Positions 17,638 through 27,249 are shown, counted from the stretch's first letter. The stretch is DNA of 64,000 nucleotides from Endozoicomonas montiporae CL-33 (GCF_001583435.1 NZ_CP013251.1:3609215-3673214); one strand, 5' to 3'. A program made the numbers and translations. Notes: generated by a model from the letters alone, not told the origin.

Positions 17638-18636
17638 TTACTGCCAGGGTCGGCTATAAGCACCCAGTGTCGTCTGGCTACCTTCGGACAACTTGCTAAG
17701 TTCTGCCATCCAGCGAGACTCTGGTTGTAATTCATTCTTATTCGACTGCCAGGCATTTAGCGCCTCTCGCCAGATTCGGGTGACGGCAGCTACATACGCC
17801 GGACTACGCTGGCGACCTTCGATTTTCACAGCACTAATACCCATTTCTGATAGCTGTGGAATCAAATTCAGTGTGTTCAGACTGGTTGGCTCTTCCAATG
17901 CATGCCTGACATTACCCTGCACTTTAAATCGCCCCTTACACAAAGTCGGATAGCCCGCCTGCTCATGAGACGAGAACCGGTCAATCAGAACATCATTCAA
18001 CCGGGTTTCCATACTGCCACCGGCTCCCTGCTCCCAGCGTACAGCGGACGCCGGTGAGCAGGCACCTGCCGTATTGGGGGACTCACCCGCGACATAAGAC
18101 GACAACAGACAACGACCTTCCGCCATAATACAAAGACTGCCAAAGGCAAACACTTCAAGCTCTACCGGACTCTTCTGAACCAGTGCTTTAACCTGCTTTA
18201 ATGACAGTACTCTGGGTAAAACAGCACGACGAATATTGAACTGCTCATGGTACAGTTCCAGCGCAGCAACATTGGTTGCCGAACCCTGAACGGAAAGGTG
18301 CAAAGGCAACTGCGGGTATTTCTCGCAGGCATAGGCCATAACGCCCATATCAGAAGCAATCAACGCATCCGCCTGCAAATCGGCACAGGCATCAACGGCA
18401 TACTGCCAGCGTGACCACTGACCCGCCTGGGCGTATGTATTCACAGCAACAAACAGACGGACATTATGATCGCGGGCATAATCCAGCGCCTTCAGTGCAC
18501 GCTGGTCTGAAAAATTCAGACCGGCAAAGTGTCGGGCATTAGTGTTATCCCGAAAACCGATGTAAACGGCGTCGGCACCATTATCTACGGCTGCTTTTAA
18601 TGATGGGTAATTCCCTGCCGGGCAGACCAGCTCCAT
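17638..18636 (-). CDS. ubiU: UbiU, U32-family iron-sulfur protein
   Basis: Partner of UbiV in oxygen-independent ring hydroxylation of ubiquinone. It opens with MELVCPAGNYPSLKAAVDNG and has the U32 signature around GSLCIMAEGRCLLSSY, AGACSPA and TLCKGRF, giving four cluster cysteines in the second half. The 332-residue length equals YhbU. GGGAGCG precedes the ATG. A perfect Fnr palindrome lies 56 bp upstream, so expression should rise when oxygen falls. Confidence 0.95.
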   Translation of the reverse strand: MELVCPAGNYPSLKAAVDNGADAVYIGFRDNTNARHFAGLNFSDQRALKALDYARDHNVRLFVAVNTYAQAGQWSRWQYAVDACADLQADALIASDMGVMAYACEKYPQLPLHLSVQGSATNVAALELYHEQFNIRRAVLPRVLSLKQVKALVQKSPVELEVFAFGSLCIMAEGRCLLSSYVAGESPNTAGACSPASAVRWEQGAGGSMETRLNDVLIDRFSSHEQAGYPTLCKGRFKVQGNVRHALEEPTSLNTLNLIPQLSEMGISAVKIEGRQRSPAYVAAVTRIWREALNAWQSNKNELQPESRWMAELSKLSEGSQTTLGAYSRPWQ

Positions 18637-18666
18637 AGTGCGCTCCCTCGTTCTGGTCTGTTAAGA

Positions 18667-18705
18667 CTATCACAGGCAGACTGCATAGGTATTGATCCCT
18701 ATCAA
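18667..18705 (-). promoter_or_regulatory. Fnr box and -10 of the ubiUV operon
   Basis: A perfect Fnr palindrome TTGAT-CCCT-ATCAA occupies 18692-18705. Read on the minus strand, an extended -10 (TGT then GATAGT, hexamer 18667-18672) begins 20 bp later, near class II spacing. The box overlaps the stop codon of thpR. E. coli ubiUV is known to be Fnr-activated, which supports the call. Confidence 0.8.
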
Positions 18706-19313
18706 GCCGATTGCGCTAAGGATTGCAGCGGGTAGGTTTGCAGTGTGCGGTAGGTGGTGCCTTCCGGGCCAGTCCCACTTTGCATCAGCACCACTTCACA
18801 GATACTCATACGAAAGCTTGGCATATTAAAAAAGTGTCTTGGGGAAACATGGTGATGTTGTTTGAAGCGAGCGAGCGTCACATGAGGGCGAAAATTGCGC
18901 AGTTCCTGTCTTAATCCGCAGGACACTGCCGCTTCTTCACAGATTCTGGCCAGACTGTTGAGCTGCTGACCGGAGTGCATACTCAGGGCGAGTACTCTTG
19001 GCCGGTTAGCATCAGGAAAGACTTCGTAACGGCCGGTCATTGCAGAAAAAGCAGATTCCCGATCGAAAGCTGATTTCAGGTGTTTGCTGTATTGCTCCAG
19101 TTGCTTCTGATGACACTCACCCAGAAAATGCAGAGTAATATGCTGCTGTTGAGGAGCGATCCAGCGCATTTTATGCACAAGGGAGTCACCCGCACGATTC
19201 TGTGCTTTCTTATGCAGGGTCGCCGCCAGCTCCAGCGGTAACCTGACAGCAACAAAAGCACGAATTGTCTCTCCAGTTGATGTTCCGCATGAACTCATAT
19301 TGGTGGAACTCAT
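18702..19313 (-). CDS. thpR: RNA 2',3'-cyclic phosphodiesterase ThpR (LigT family)
   Basis: A 2H phosphoesterase that opens 2',3'-cyclic phosphate ends of RNA and can ligate tRNA halves in vitro. The two catalytic HxTx motifs are HITLHFLG and HVTLARF, separated by about 90 residues as in the family. The frame is open to 19451, but the first 46 residues are Ser/Thr-rich with no family match; I start at ATG 19313 to give about 203 residues, close to the usual size. No clear ribosome site decides the start. It is read towards ubiU. Confidence 0.8.
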   Translation of the reverse strand: MSSTNMSSCGTSTGETIRAFVAVRLPLELAATLHKKAQNRAGDSLVHKMRWIAPQQQHITLHFLGECHQKQLEQYSKHLKSAFDRESAFSAMTGRYEVFPDANRPRVLALSMHSGQQLNSLARICEEAAVSCGLRQELRNFRPHVTLARFKQHHHVSPRHFFNMPSFRMSICEVVLMQSGTGPEGTTYRTLQTYPLQSLAQSA

Positions 19314-19697
19314 TGTTATGGGGCTTGTTGTACCGGAGCCCGCTCTACTGACACTCGTTACATGATATCTGGCTGGATGATGAATAGTGTTATGCTGTTC
19401 TCTGGTCATCTGGTACTTCATAATTCGATGCTTCGCCTGCACACTGAACATTCACTATCTCAATCAGCGACGGGTCTACCTTAAGCCCCAGCCCTGTGGC
19501 CAGGTACTTATCCGTTGTATTTTCCGGAAAAATCTCCAAATCATGGTCAACGCTCATGACTGGTCGAGAACACTCTCTTGTCTCCGGGAAAATAATTATG
19601 CCTGCAACCATAGAAAAATACGAGTCAGATTACGCATTTTCACGTAGAACAAAACCTGAATAGCTGCAATAAAACCACTGATTGACCAGAAATCCGC
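19314..19697. other. gap of about 380 bp with no recognised gene
   Basis: The stretch lies between menE (ending at 19698) and thpR. Small frames exist on both strands (for example 73 codons at 19390-19611, minus) but have no ribosome site or family resemblance. Part may be the true 5' portion of thpR if its long frame is used. Confidence 0.3.
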
Positions 19698-21140
19698 CTA
19701 AGAAAGGTGACATTCAGCCAGTGCCTGAAGCAAGCGGCGGTTAGGTTTGATACCCGAAAAAAGTGTCTGGCCGGAAAACTCCGGAGGCAGCTTTTCCGGC
19801 AAGGGAACAATGTGATCCGGTATCTTGAAACGTGCTATCTTGCCTGCCAGATAACCTTTTGTAAACGTTTCATCAACGGTTTCATTGACCATTTGAACAA
19901 ATGCAAAAGGTCGCTGACCAAACTTCTCATCAGCAACGGCGACGACCACAGCCTGTAGAACCCCTTTGCAGGTCAATAACGCCTGTTCGATCTCTTCAGG
20001 ATGAATATTTTCTCCCCCGGAGATCATCATATTGTCCTTTCGGCCAAGAACACGCAGCTGGCTCTCATACCATTCCCCCAGATCACCGGTATGAAACCAG
20101 CCCTCATCGTCTGCCACAGATGTCACTCTGCCCGACTTTTCATCCGATTGACTGTAATACCCCAGGCACAAAGGTTTTCCTGCCACCAGAATTTCACCGT
20201 CGTCGGCTATTTTGACCCGACGAAAAGGAAGAACATCTCCGGATGTCACCCCTTCCGGAGTGAAAATTGGTACGCCTGTACAAACCTGAGAACTCATCTC
20301 GGTCATTCCATAGGTGGTCAGCACTCTGATCTTTCTATCCTGAACCCGTCTGACCAAAGAGGCTGACGCGACACCACCACCAAGCAAAATATATTTCAGC
20401 CCGGTTTCTGCCAGATCCATACCCTGACTCACCACAATCTGCTGCAGCTGGGTATTCACCATTGAACTATGGGTGACAGGCAGTGACATCAGCAGCTGAG
20501 ATAATGGCAAACCCTGTTGATCAATCAAAATCGCTGCACCCGCCAGCAGGCAACGTATGACAATACTAAAGCCGCCAACATGAAATAGAGGCAGAGACAA
20601 CAGCCAGCCATCTTCAGCGGTCAGTTCAATCAAAGCCGCAGAGCCTCTGGCACTGAATAAATGATTATCCAGACTGTGCGCCACGGCTTTAGGAACACCA
20701 GTGGTGCCGGACGTTGGTATCAGGTCAAATATCCTGTCGTTATCCACTGGGATGTCTGTCTTCACACTGACCGGGCTGGCTAACAATTCAGGTTTCCCAA
20801 CCTGTTGCAATGCGTTCCCATGAAAACGGTTATCGCTGACATACGCTTGAGCGCCTACCCTGTCGGCGTATTCCAATATCCGCGATTCCGGATGTGCAGG
20901 GTTGACCGGGCAATACACCCATCCGGAGCGCAGGCAGGCCAGAATCACCACCACGGTTTCCACTTTGTTCTGCAGCAACACCAACAGCCGATCCCCAATG
21001 CTCAGCTCGGGCGCCAGCTGTTGACGATAAGCCTCAACCCAGACATCCAGCTGCAGGGCAGAAACGGGGCGATCATTTATCTGCATCACCCTGTGATCAG
21101 GAGAGATCAGGGCTATCTTGCGTAAAGGACATTCAGTCAT
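19698..21140 (-). CDS. menE: o-succinylbenzoate-CoA ligase MenE
   Basis: Adenylates o-succinylbenzoate and joins it to CoA in menaquinone synthesis. The acyl-adenylate motif TSGTTGVPKAV, the aromatic-binding LPLFHVGG segment, TTYGMTEMSSQV, HTGDLGEW and GRKDNMMISGGENIHPEE are all present over 480 residues. Its start overlaps the menC stop by 4 bp (ATGA, 21137-21140), so it is translationally coupled as the last gene of menFDHCE. The later genes menB and menA are not in the window. Confidence 0.93.
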   Translation of the reverse strand: MTECPLRKIALISPDHRVMQINDRPVSALQLDVWVEAYRQQLAPELSIGDRLLVLLQNKVETVVVILACLRSGWVYCPVNPAHPESRILEYADRVGAQAYVSDNRFHGNALQQVGKPELLASPVSVKTDIPVDNDRIFDLIPTSGTTGVPKAVAHSLDNHLFSARGSAALIELTAEDGWLLSLPLFHVGGFSIVIRCLLAGAAILIDQQGLPLSQLLMSLPVTHSSMVNTQLQQIVVSQGMDLAETGLKYILLGGGVASASLVRRVQDRKIRVLTTYGMTEMSSQVCTGVPIFTPEGVTSGDVLPFRRVKIADDGEILVAGKPLCLGYYSQSDEKSGRVTSVADDEGWFHTGDLGEWYESQLRVLGRKDNMMISGGENIHPEEIEQALLTCKGVLQAVVVAVADEKFGQRPFAFVQMVNETVDETFTKGYLAGKIARFKIPDHIVPLPEKLPPEFSGQTLFSGIKPNRRLLQALAECHLS

Positions 21141-22174
21141 AACAATTCCATTTGCTGTAATACGTGATCAGGCAGCCGCTGCCAGAGCGCAACCGAATCA
21201 TCAAACAGGTGATGCTTAAAAGCATTCAGCGTATCCAGTCCGGCCGCTTCCCGGGGAGTCCAGACTCGTGCCAGCGCCGACAGGGTATTGACACCCAGCA
21301 CGGATTCAAAAGAAGAACTGACAACACAGTGAACACCTGCGTCTCTGCCGGCATTAACCAGAGATTCACAGCGGCGGATACCGCCCACCAGCGTTGGCTT
21401 GATCACCAAAGCGGCAAGACCAGACTGGGGAGCAAATTCAAACTCCGGGTTTTGTAGAGTCTCATCCCAGGCAAACGGCATCTTGGTTGCTTTATAAAAA
21501 GCCTGCTGGCTGGCAATAAAACTGCCAGAGGCATTATTCACCGGCTCTTCAATATAAGCGATTCGGGCAGGATCAATATGATCAACAAATTTAACCGCCT
21601 GCTCTACAGACCAGCGCCGGTTAGCATCCAGTTTCAGACAAACTGTTTCAGGCAAAGCGTCCAATAACTGCCGGGTTCGATAAATGTCTGACTTCAGTTC
21701 ACCCCTCGCCACTTTCAGCTTAAAGGCTGCGGGCCAGCACGATGACCAGTCGTCAATACACTGCAGCATGTCGGCAGTTGATCCGGTTAACAGCGGCGCT
21801 ACCGGTAACTCTGTTTCAGGATCATCTGCCAGAATAGCGGGCAATGAAATCGCCGATTCCAGAGCAAAAGCAACCGAAGGGTAAACCGGCTGCCCACACC
21901 ATTCCTGACTATTGAACGACTCCGGATCAACCTGCTGACCCAGCAGAGAAGACATCAGCGCACCGAGTTGCTGGCGCGCCTCATCAAGACTTTCAGAGCT
22001 GAAATCAGGAAGAGGCGCTGCTTCACCATAGAGATAACCAACCCCAAAACCATCGTCGTTTACCTTCAGCTCAAGAACCAGCCCCTGTCGTGCATTCAGC
22101 TTGGTGCCTTTCAGCGGTAATGGCCAGGCCAGCGGCAGATTGTATTGATACAGGCGGGCACCAATGATTTCCAT
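21137..22174 (-). CDS. menC: o-succinylbenzoate synthase MenC
   Basis: An enolase-superfamily enzyme that dehydrates SHCHC to o-succinylbenzoate. The barrel residues are visible as FKLKVARG, CLKLDANRRW (catalytic Lys and metal Asp), YIEEPVNN (metal Glu), FAWDETL and LVIKPTLVGG (second Lys). The 345-residue length is normal. AAGGGCAAG precedes ATG 22174, only 7 bp after menH. Confidence 0.92.
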   Translation of the reverse strand: MEIIGARLYQYNLPLAWPLPLKGTKLNARQGLVLELKVNDDGFGVGYLYGEAAPLPDFSSESLDEARQQLGALMSSLLGQQVDPESFNSQEWCGQPVYPSVAFALESAISLPAILADDPETELPVAPLLTGSTADMLQCIDDWSSCWPAAFKLKVARGELKSDIYRTRQLLDALPETVCLKLDANRRWSVEQAVKFVDHIDPARIAYIEEPVNNASGSFIASQQAFYKATKMPFAWDETLQNPEFEFAPQSGLAALVIKPTLVGGIRRCESLVNAGRDAGVHCVVSSSFESVLGVNTLSALARVWTPREAAGLDTLNAFKHHLFDDSVALWQRLPDHVLQQMELL

Positions 22175-22181
22175 CTTGCCC

Positions 22182-23024
22182 TTACCCTTTCTCTTTCACT
22201 TTGAAATCGTTCACTTGGCACTCGTGCGCATCGACATGACTCAACTGCTGCCTGATAACATCAGCCATCCCCGAAGGCTGCTCACAATGAACGTTGTGAC
22301 CTGCCGCTGCTATTTTGTGCAGACCGGACAAACTGCCAGACTTGTGCAATCGCAAGGCAATCTCAGCAAATTTCAAATCCCGTTCACCGTAAAAATAGTG
22401 AACAGGAAATGAAACGTCTTCCATCCGTCCCCAGCAGGCAGGTTGCCGGGACAAACTGCAGTGGTCCAGAATATCACCCAGATGTTGTCCATCCTGATTC
22501 ACACCCAGACGATGCGCCATCAGAGCCTGTCGCTGCTGGCTGTTCAGGTCAGCAAACACGGGCTGGTGATACCAGCGTTGTAAAACCTCGTCCAGCGGCT
22601 CTGTACGAAACCGTTCCGCCCATTCCTGATCAGTCTGCCTGCGGATGGAACGGTCAGTCTCGGACTCAAGACCCGGATGGCAGGATTCCAGCAGCAACTG
22701 TTCAACCCGGTCACCATGGCTCAGACTGTGCAATAGCGCCAGACGACCACCCAGTGAATAACCCAGAAGGCTGTAGCGCTTGAGATCCAGCTGCTGCAGG
22801 GTCAGATCCAGAATATCGCTGAAAGCAGTAAAAGCATTGTTGTCCGGTAATTCAATGCTCCGGCTTTTAGCATGGCCGGGGAGATCAACAGCAACAAGAT
22901 AAAAATCATCTTCCAGCAGCGACACCAGAGGCAGCCAGTCTTCACTGTCTCCCAGAAAACCATGCAGCAATACCAGGGCAGGACGCCCCCGAATACCCCA
23001 GGTTCGATAAGCAAGATTATTCAT
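22182..23024 (-). CDS. menH: SHCHC synthase MenH
   Basis: An alpha/beta-hydrolase-fold lyase that eliminates pyruvate from SEPHCHC. It shows LLHGFLGDSEDW (oxyanion region), nucleophile elbow GYSLGGRLAL with the serine, and AAGHNVHCEQP with the catalytic histidine. The size (280 residues) is slightly above E. coli MenH. The ATG overlaps the last base of the menD stop (TAATG), indicating coupling. Position inside the men operon settles the choice among many hydrolases with this fold. Confidence 0.9.
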   Translation of the reverse strand: MNNLAYRTWGIRGRPALVLLHGFLGDSEDWLPLVSLLEDDFYLVAVDLPGHAKSRSIELPDNNAFTAFSDILDLTLQQLDLKRYSLLGYSLGGRLALLHSLSHGDRVEQLLLESCHPGLESETDRSIRRQTDQEWAERFRTEPLDEVLQRWYHQPVFADLNSQQRQALMAHRLGVNQDGQHLGDILDHCSLSRQPACWGRMEDVSFPVHYFYGERDLKFAEIALRLHKSGSLSGLHKIAAAGHNVHCEQPSGMADVIRQQLSHVDAHECQVNDFKVKEKG

Positions 23025-24775
23025 TACAACTCCTCTACCCGGGTAATGATCTGACTGATGTCACAGGCAGCTTCCCCCGGTGCCGTTTTAACTTCAAGCA
23101 GGGTACACCCGGGACTTTGCAACGACAGCTCAACAGCCTCTTTGAAAGCCGCAGTGGACTCCGGGCACCGGTACTCTATACCAAACATTGCCGCTGCGTA
23201 ACGGGCATCCAGACCGTGCGGTGTTGTGAAATAATCAATAGCCTGATGCTTGATGGCCGAATCGCCCTTTGCCAAAGGCAGCAGATTAAAAATGCCGCCC
23301 CCGTCGTTATTAAGCAACACAATCAACATAGGCACATCAAGCTGCCTGACCAACTGTAAAGAATTCAGGTCATGCAGAAACGAAATATCACCCACCAGCA
23401 AAACCAGTGGCTTTTTCGTTGCCACACAACACCCGGCAGCAGTTGCTACCAACCCGTCAATGCCACTGGCACCCCGATTAGTGTAGACACCATAGGAGCG
23501 GTGGGCAGAAAACATATCCATCAGACGTATGGGTAAGCTATTACCAATAAACAACGAAGCCTCTTCAGGCAGCAGTGCTGAAAGATGAGTACCAATCCAG
23601 CTTTCCGATAGCTCTTCAACCTGCTGATGTCGTACGACAGTAGACACTTTTTGTCCCAGCATCCGGAATGCTTCCAGCCAGTCTGGCAGCAAGGGAGCAT
23701 CTGAAGCGGAATGCAACTGCGCCAGCTGATGGCAGATCCTGCCAATATTGCCCACCATACGATAGGTCTGCGAGTGTCCGGTATCCATCCGCCTGATTTC
23801 CCGCCCCAGCATGTAATAGTGCTGCCAGCGATGACTACCAAGAAAACGATCCAGTCGTTTGGAAATAAGATGTCCGCCAATCTGGAAAACACGATCCGCC
23901 TGACACATTAATGCTCTGCCAGAGCGGGATGACAGCAGCAAGTCGCAGTGTGGAATCACAGCTGGGTGTCCGTGCAGCTGAGACTGAATATCGGCCAGCA
24001 CCGGCCAGCCCAGCCTTTGCGCCAGAGCTAACACCGCTTCTACATCGTCACTGGTTCTTAAACGACCTACGACCACTAATCCCTTGCCAGACATAAACTC
24101 GGACCAGGGCACAGGACTGGCATTCAAACCGCCATCGCCGTGTAGTTCATATTCGGTATGAGCCGCATCGGACTCGGTCCAGCGAGTGGTTTCAGCCAGA
24201 TAAAGAGAATAATCCTCATCACTCTTGTACGGATACAGCGGCTCCCTGAACATACAGTTAATGTGCAATGGCAAACCTTGCCGACAGGAACGGGCATAAG
24301 CCTGATCAATACTGGTCAATAACCAGTTAGCAGGAATATCCAGACTGGGCGTTGGCAGCCGAATCGTTGCGCCCGGATAACCGGAAAAAATATCTTGCTG
24401 TTCAATGGCCTGGTTGGCACCACAGTCAATCAGCTCTGGCGGCCGATCGGCCGTGATGATCACCAGCGGCACACCCGACTGTCGTGCCTCGACAATCGCC
24501 GGATACAGATTGGGTACAGCCGTTCCCGATGTGGTAATCACTGCAACCGGTCTGCCACTGCTCTTTGCCAACCCAAGGGCAAAGAAAGCCAGCCCCCGCT
24601 CATCAAAATGAACGTGTTGTTGCAGATGAGGGTGAACAGCCGCCGCCAGGGTCAAAGGTGCCGAGCGCGAACCCGGAGCGATACAGACATGCTCCACGCC
24701 CAGCCGCCAGAGTTCTTCCAGCAGCAGTGCAGACCATAAGCTATTCAGATTGGGATGCCGGGTTGGAAATTTCAT
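23024..24775 (-). CDS. menD: SEPHCHC synthase MenD
   Basis: A thiamine-diphosphate enzyme joining isochorismate with 2-oxoglutarate, the first committed step of classical menaquinone synthesis. It contains CIAPGSRSAPL, the ThDP-activating region HFDERGLAFFALG, ITTSGTAVPNLYPA, TADRPPEL, and the cofactor-binding GDISFLHDLNSL with NNDGGGIF. The frame is open to 24856, but ATG 24775 gives the MenD-typical N-terminus (NSLWSALLLEELWR) and 583 residues. The start is 52 bp after menF. Confidence 0.92.
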   Translation of the reverse strand: MKFPTRHPNLNSLWSALLLEELWRLGVEHVCIAPGSRSAPLTLAAAVHPHLQQHVHFDERGLAFFALGLAKSSGRPVAVITTSGTAVPNLYPAIVEARQSGVPLVIITADRPPELIDCGANQAIEQQDIFSGYPGATIRLPTPSLDIPANWLLTSIDQAYARSCRQGLPLHINCMFREPLYPYKSDEDYSLYLAETTRWTESDAAHTEYELHGDGGLNASPVPWSEFMSGKGLVVVGRLRTSDDVEAVLALAQRLGWPVLADIQSQLHGHPAVIPHCDLLLSSRSGRALMCQADRVFQIGGHLISKRLDRFLGSHRWQHYYMLGREIRRMDTGHSQTYRMVGNIGRICHQLAQLHSASDAPLLPDWLEAFRMLGQKVSTVVRHQQVEELSESWIGTHLSALLPEEASLFIGNSLPIRLMDMFSAHRSYGVYTNRGASGIDGLVATAAGCCVATKKPLVLLVGDISFLHDLNSLQLVRQLDVPMLIVLLNNDGGGIFNLLPLAKGDSAIKHQAIDYFTTPHGLDARYAAAMFGIEYRCPESTAAFKEAVELSLQSPGCTLLEVKTAPGEAACDISQIITRVEEL

Positions 24776-24827
24776 CAACAGATTCACACAAAAGCTAATT
24801 GAGGTGGAGTACTTATGTTTGCTGTTT

Positions 24828-26231
24828 TCAGAGCGCAACAGTTTCCTGCTCTGCATCCTTTAACAGGGAATACACGGTAGCCAGCTTATTGTTCAGTTCC
24901 TGCCATTCTTCAGCGGCAACAGAACCCTGAACAATGCCACCACCGGAAAACAACGACAGTTGTTGCAGATTGTCTGACAACCTTCGTAACAGGCCGGAAC
25001 GAATAGTCACCGCCATCTCGGTATGCTCCGGTGAGACAATGCCAAAAACGCCTGCATAGAGCCCACGGGCATAACCTTCGCGCTGTTCAATAAATGACAT
25101 AGCCACTTCACGACTGGTGCCGCCCACAGCGGGCGTTGGGTGCAGAGCTGTCAGTAGCTGCGCATCGGTCACTCCGGCATGAAGCACGCCCCGGATCAGA
25201 TAACGCAAATGCTGAATTGACTTGAGTTTGACCACGGAATGACTCCGGTCTGCTTCCAGCGACTGACACAAAACACCCAGTCGCTCACGTATATCATTCA
25301 GCACCAGCCGGTTTTCATGAATATTTTTGCGATCACTCAACAGCGTCTGCTCCAGCACCTTATCTTCTTCACGGGTGCCCCCTCTGGGCGTAGTACCCGC
25401 CAGTGCTTCTGTATGAAGCACCCGCCCGCGACGAGCCATCAGCCGCTCCGGCGTGCAGCCAAAAAACAGATCGCCACATTTGGCTTCAACGGCAAAAACA
25501 TACGAGCGAGGATTAGCGGTACGCCAGCGCTGCAACAGCCGCCACGGACTGAAAACACCTTCAATGGTGAGAGAAGCGGAACGGGAGAGTACAACTTTCT
25601 GCATCTCACCCGCTGCAAAGGCGCGGGTTGCTTTAGCAATATTGCCATTCCAGCCAGCCTGATCCGGCTGATACTGAACGGGCCCAAGCTGATACGCTTC
25701 CCGCGCTCCGGTCACCTGCCAGTTAATAGCGTCCAACTGCTTCAATGTACTGCGAATACCTGATTGCCAGAGTTCGTCCGTACCAGCCTGAATATAACAG
25801 GCCAGTGTCGCCCCTTTTCGGGTAAGTTGCATCTCAATGCCGGGCAGATAAACACATCCGTAGCCAAATGTCGGCCAGACCATACGATCCACATCCGAAA
25901 ACGACAGCCACAACAGTGAACGGGCTTTTTCCGCCCAATGACCGGAGTCGTTTATCAGGCGCTGAACCGTATTCGTAGCCTTCGACAGCTCCTGCCTCGA
26001 TGGAATGGGCATTTTCCAGCACTGCCCCAAGGTCGCAATTTCTATATCAGCGTCCCGGTCACGCCAGTAAGAGCGCTGTAAGTGGGCGTTCTGGTGTTCC
26101 AGCCAGGTTAACAGGTTGCACACAGGTACAGGCTGCTCGATGCGTACAAAAGGTACACCCGGCGCAGGCTTGTGCAGAAGTTGCTGCAAACGTTTGGTTA
26201 ACACAGGTGTATGAATATTAACTTCTTGCAT
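24828..26231 (-). CDS. menF: isochorismate synthase MenF
   Basis: Converts chorismate to isochorismate. The C-terminal chorismate-binding domain carries FFGCTPERLMARRG, HTEALAGTTPRGG, ENRLVLNDI, LHPTPAVGGTSRE, REGYARGLYAG and FSGGGIVQGS. At 467 residues it is the long MenF/EntC type; the men operon context favours MenF over a siderophore enzyme. It is the first gene of the operon. No Fnr palindrome or strong ribosome site is seen upstream of ATG 26231. Confidence 0.92.
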   Translation of the reverse strand: MQEVNIHTPVLTKRLQQLLHKPAPGVPFVRIEQPVPVCNLLTWLEHQNAHLQRSYWRDRDADIEIATLGQCWKMPIPSRQELSKATNTVQRLINDSGHWAEKARSLLWLSFSDVDRMVWPTFGYGCVYLPGIEMQLTRKGATLACYIQAGTDELWQSGIRSTLKQLDAINWQVTGAREAYQLGPVQYQPDQAGWNGNIAKATRAFAAGEMQKVVLSRSASLTIEGVFSPWRLLQRWRTANPRSYVFAVEAKCGDLFFGCTPERLMARRGRVLHTEALAGTTPRGGTREEDKVLEQTLLSDRKNIHENRLVLNDIRERLGVLCQSLEADRSHSVVKLKSIQHLRYLIRGVLHAGVTDAQLLTALHPTPAVGGTSREVAMSFIEQREGYARGLYAGVFGIVSPEHTEMAVTIRSGLLRRLSDNLQQLSLFSGGGIVQGSVAAEEWQELNNKLATVYSLLKDAEQETVAL

Positions 26232-26391
26232 TGTTATAGCCGGAGAGCAAAATTATCTCCCGAAAAAACCCCATCATCAGTGTGTCAGGTAAATCGGCAA
26301 ATTTTACGTACATGCACTGATCACTACAGGTTGGTATTTTCCGAAACGGTGCGTAAGATAGCTCTGAAAGTTGTAAATGACAGGATCGAGT

Positions 26392-26745
26392 ATGGCAACC
26401 AATGGCGAATCTGCCAGAAAATGGCTTGAAGCCAATCAGCACAAAACGTCTCCGGAACGTATTCGCCAGATTCGCGATAATATAGTCACGAAGTTACAGC
26501 AGCTGGATGATACTGACCATGAACACGATGGTTTGCTGGAAGCTCTGGACGTAATGGATGGCCATCTGCTACAGCTAGAACAGCAGAGCAAACCGGCTGC
26601 TCAATCTGACTCCAGCCCTGAAGACCTGCCGCCGCTGGATTACAGCCCGCTGGTTAACCATCAGGAAGAAGTGGTGCCACAGCTGAGTGCGGAAGAGAAA
26701 CAGAGGCGGTTTCAGGCGTTGCTTCGTAAGGGTAAAACTCAATAA
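26392..26745 (+). CDS. small conserved-looking soluble protein, unknown function
   Basis: A 117-residue hydrophilic protein beginning MATNGESARKWLEANQ. It has predicted helices (PERIRQIRDNIVTKLQQLDD, then LEALDVMDGHLLQLEQQ), a Ser/Pro-rich linker and a basic end (KQRRFQALLRKGKTQ). AGGATCGAG precedes the ATG; an in-frame ATG five codons upstream is less well placed. It is divergent from menF and has a terminator after it. I recognise no family; a helical regulator or adaptor would fit the composition, but that is a guess. Confidence 0.7.
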   Translation: MATNGESARKWLEANQHKTSPERIRQIRDNIVTKLQQLDDTDHEHDGLLEALDVMDGHLLQLEQQSKPAAQSDSSPEDLPPLDYSPLVNHQEEVVPQLSAEEKQRRFQALLRKGKTQ

Positions 26746-26756
26746 AGTAAGACTAA

Positions 26757-26792
26757 TTAAGAGAAAGGTGGCTCTATCCGCCTTTCTCTTAA
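26757..26792. terminator. bidirectional terminator hairpin
   Basis: Two 15-bp arms (26757-26771 and 26778-26792) match at 14 of 15 with a 6-nt loop; A/T-rich ends on both sides let it act on both strands. It separates two convergent genes. Confidence 0.7.
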
Positions 26793-26811
26793 TTTAAACT
26801 ACTACTCCTAA

Positions 26812-27249
26812 TTATTCAGAGTTCTCTAGTGCGCTACTCGCCGCATCCACTAGAGCTTTGTACGCACCATTCAATGCGTTAGAATCTAGAGACAACTCGG
26901 CGTTTGCAAATATATAGTTATAGGCAGTTGAAACACCATCTGTAATAACGTTTACTGTTTTAGATGCGAGATTAGCCTCTGAGCCACCATCAACCGTGAT
27001 GATATCATAATTACCATCCGCAGTCTGTTTCTCTGGATCGTAGAGAAACTTCATAACTTCCCCAGTTTTGTACATAGCCGTCGCAAGCAACCCTTTCACC
27101 GCTTTACCGCCTGCTTCACCAGTTTTTAATATGAACTTAGTTACTTGAATGCTCACAGGCGGGTTTGGCCCTGTTGCATGAGTAAGAGAAGACATACTAA
27201 TGAGCAATGCAAAACCGAATAAAACTTTAAAAAATGACTTCTTAAACAT
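26812..27249 (-). CDS. small exported protein, unknown
   Basis: A 145-residue protein with a signal peptide (MFKKSFFKVLFGFALLIS, cleaved near THA). The mature part is Ala/Gly/Val-rich with few charges, one DGNYDIITVDGG segment and two Ala-rich helices. I start at ATG 27249, which puts the signal peptide first; the frame extends 8 codons upstream. Local base composition is more AT-rich than the neighbours, hinting at recent gain. No family recognised; periplasmic or secreted location is inferred. Confidence 0.6.
   Translation of the reverse strand: MFKKSFFKVLFGFALLISMSSLTHATGPNPPVSIQVTKFILKTGEAGGKAVKGLLATAMYKTGEVMKFLYDPEKQTADGNYDIITVDGGSEANLASKTVNVITDGVSTAYNYIFANAELSLDSNALNGAYKALVDAASSALENSE

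Noticed and set aside
19390..19611. 73-codon minus-strand frame between thpR and menE
   Set aside because: No ribosome site and an overlapping frame on the other strand; no family match.
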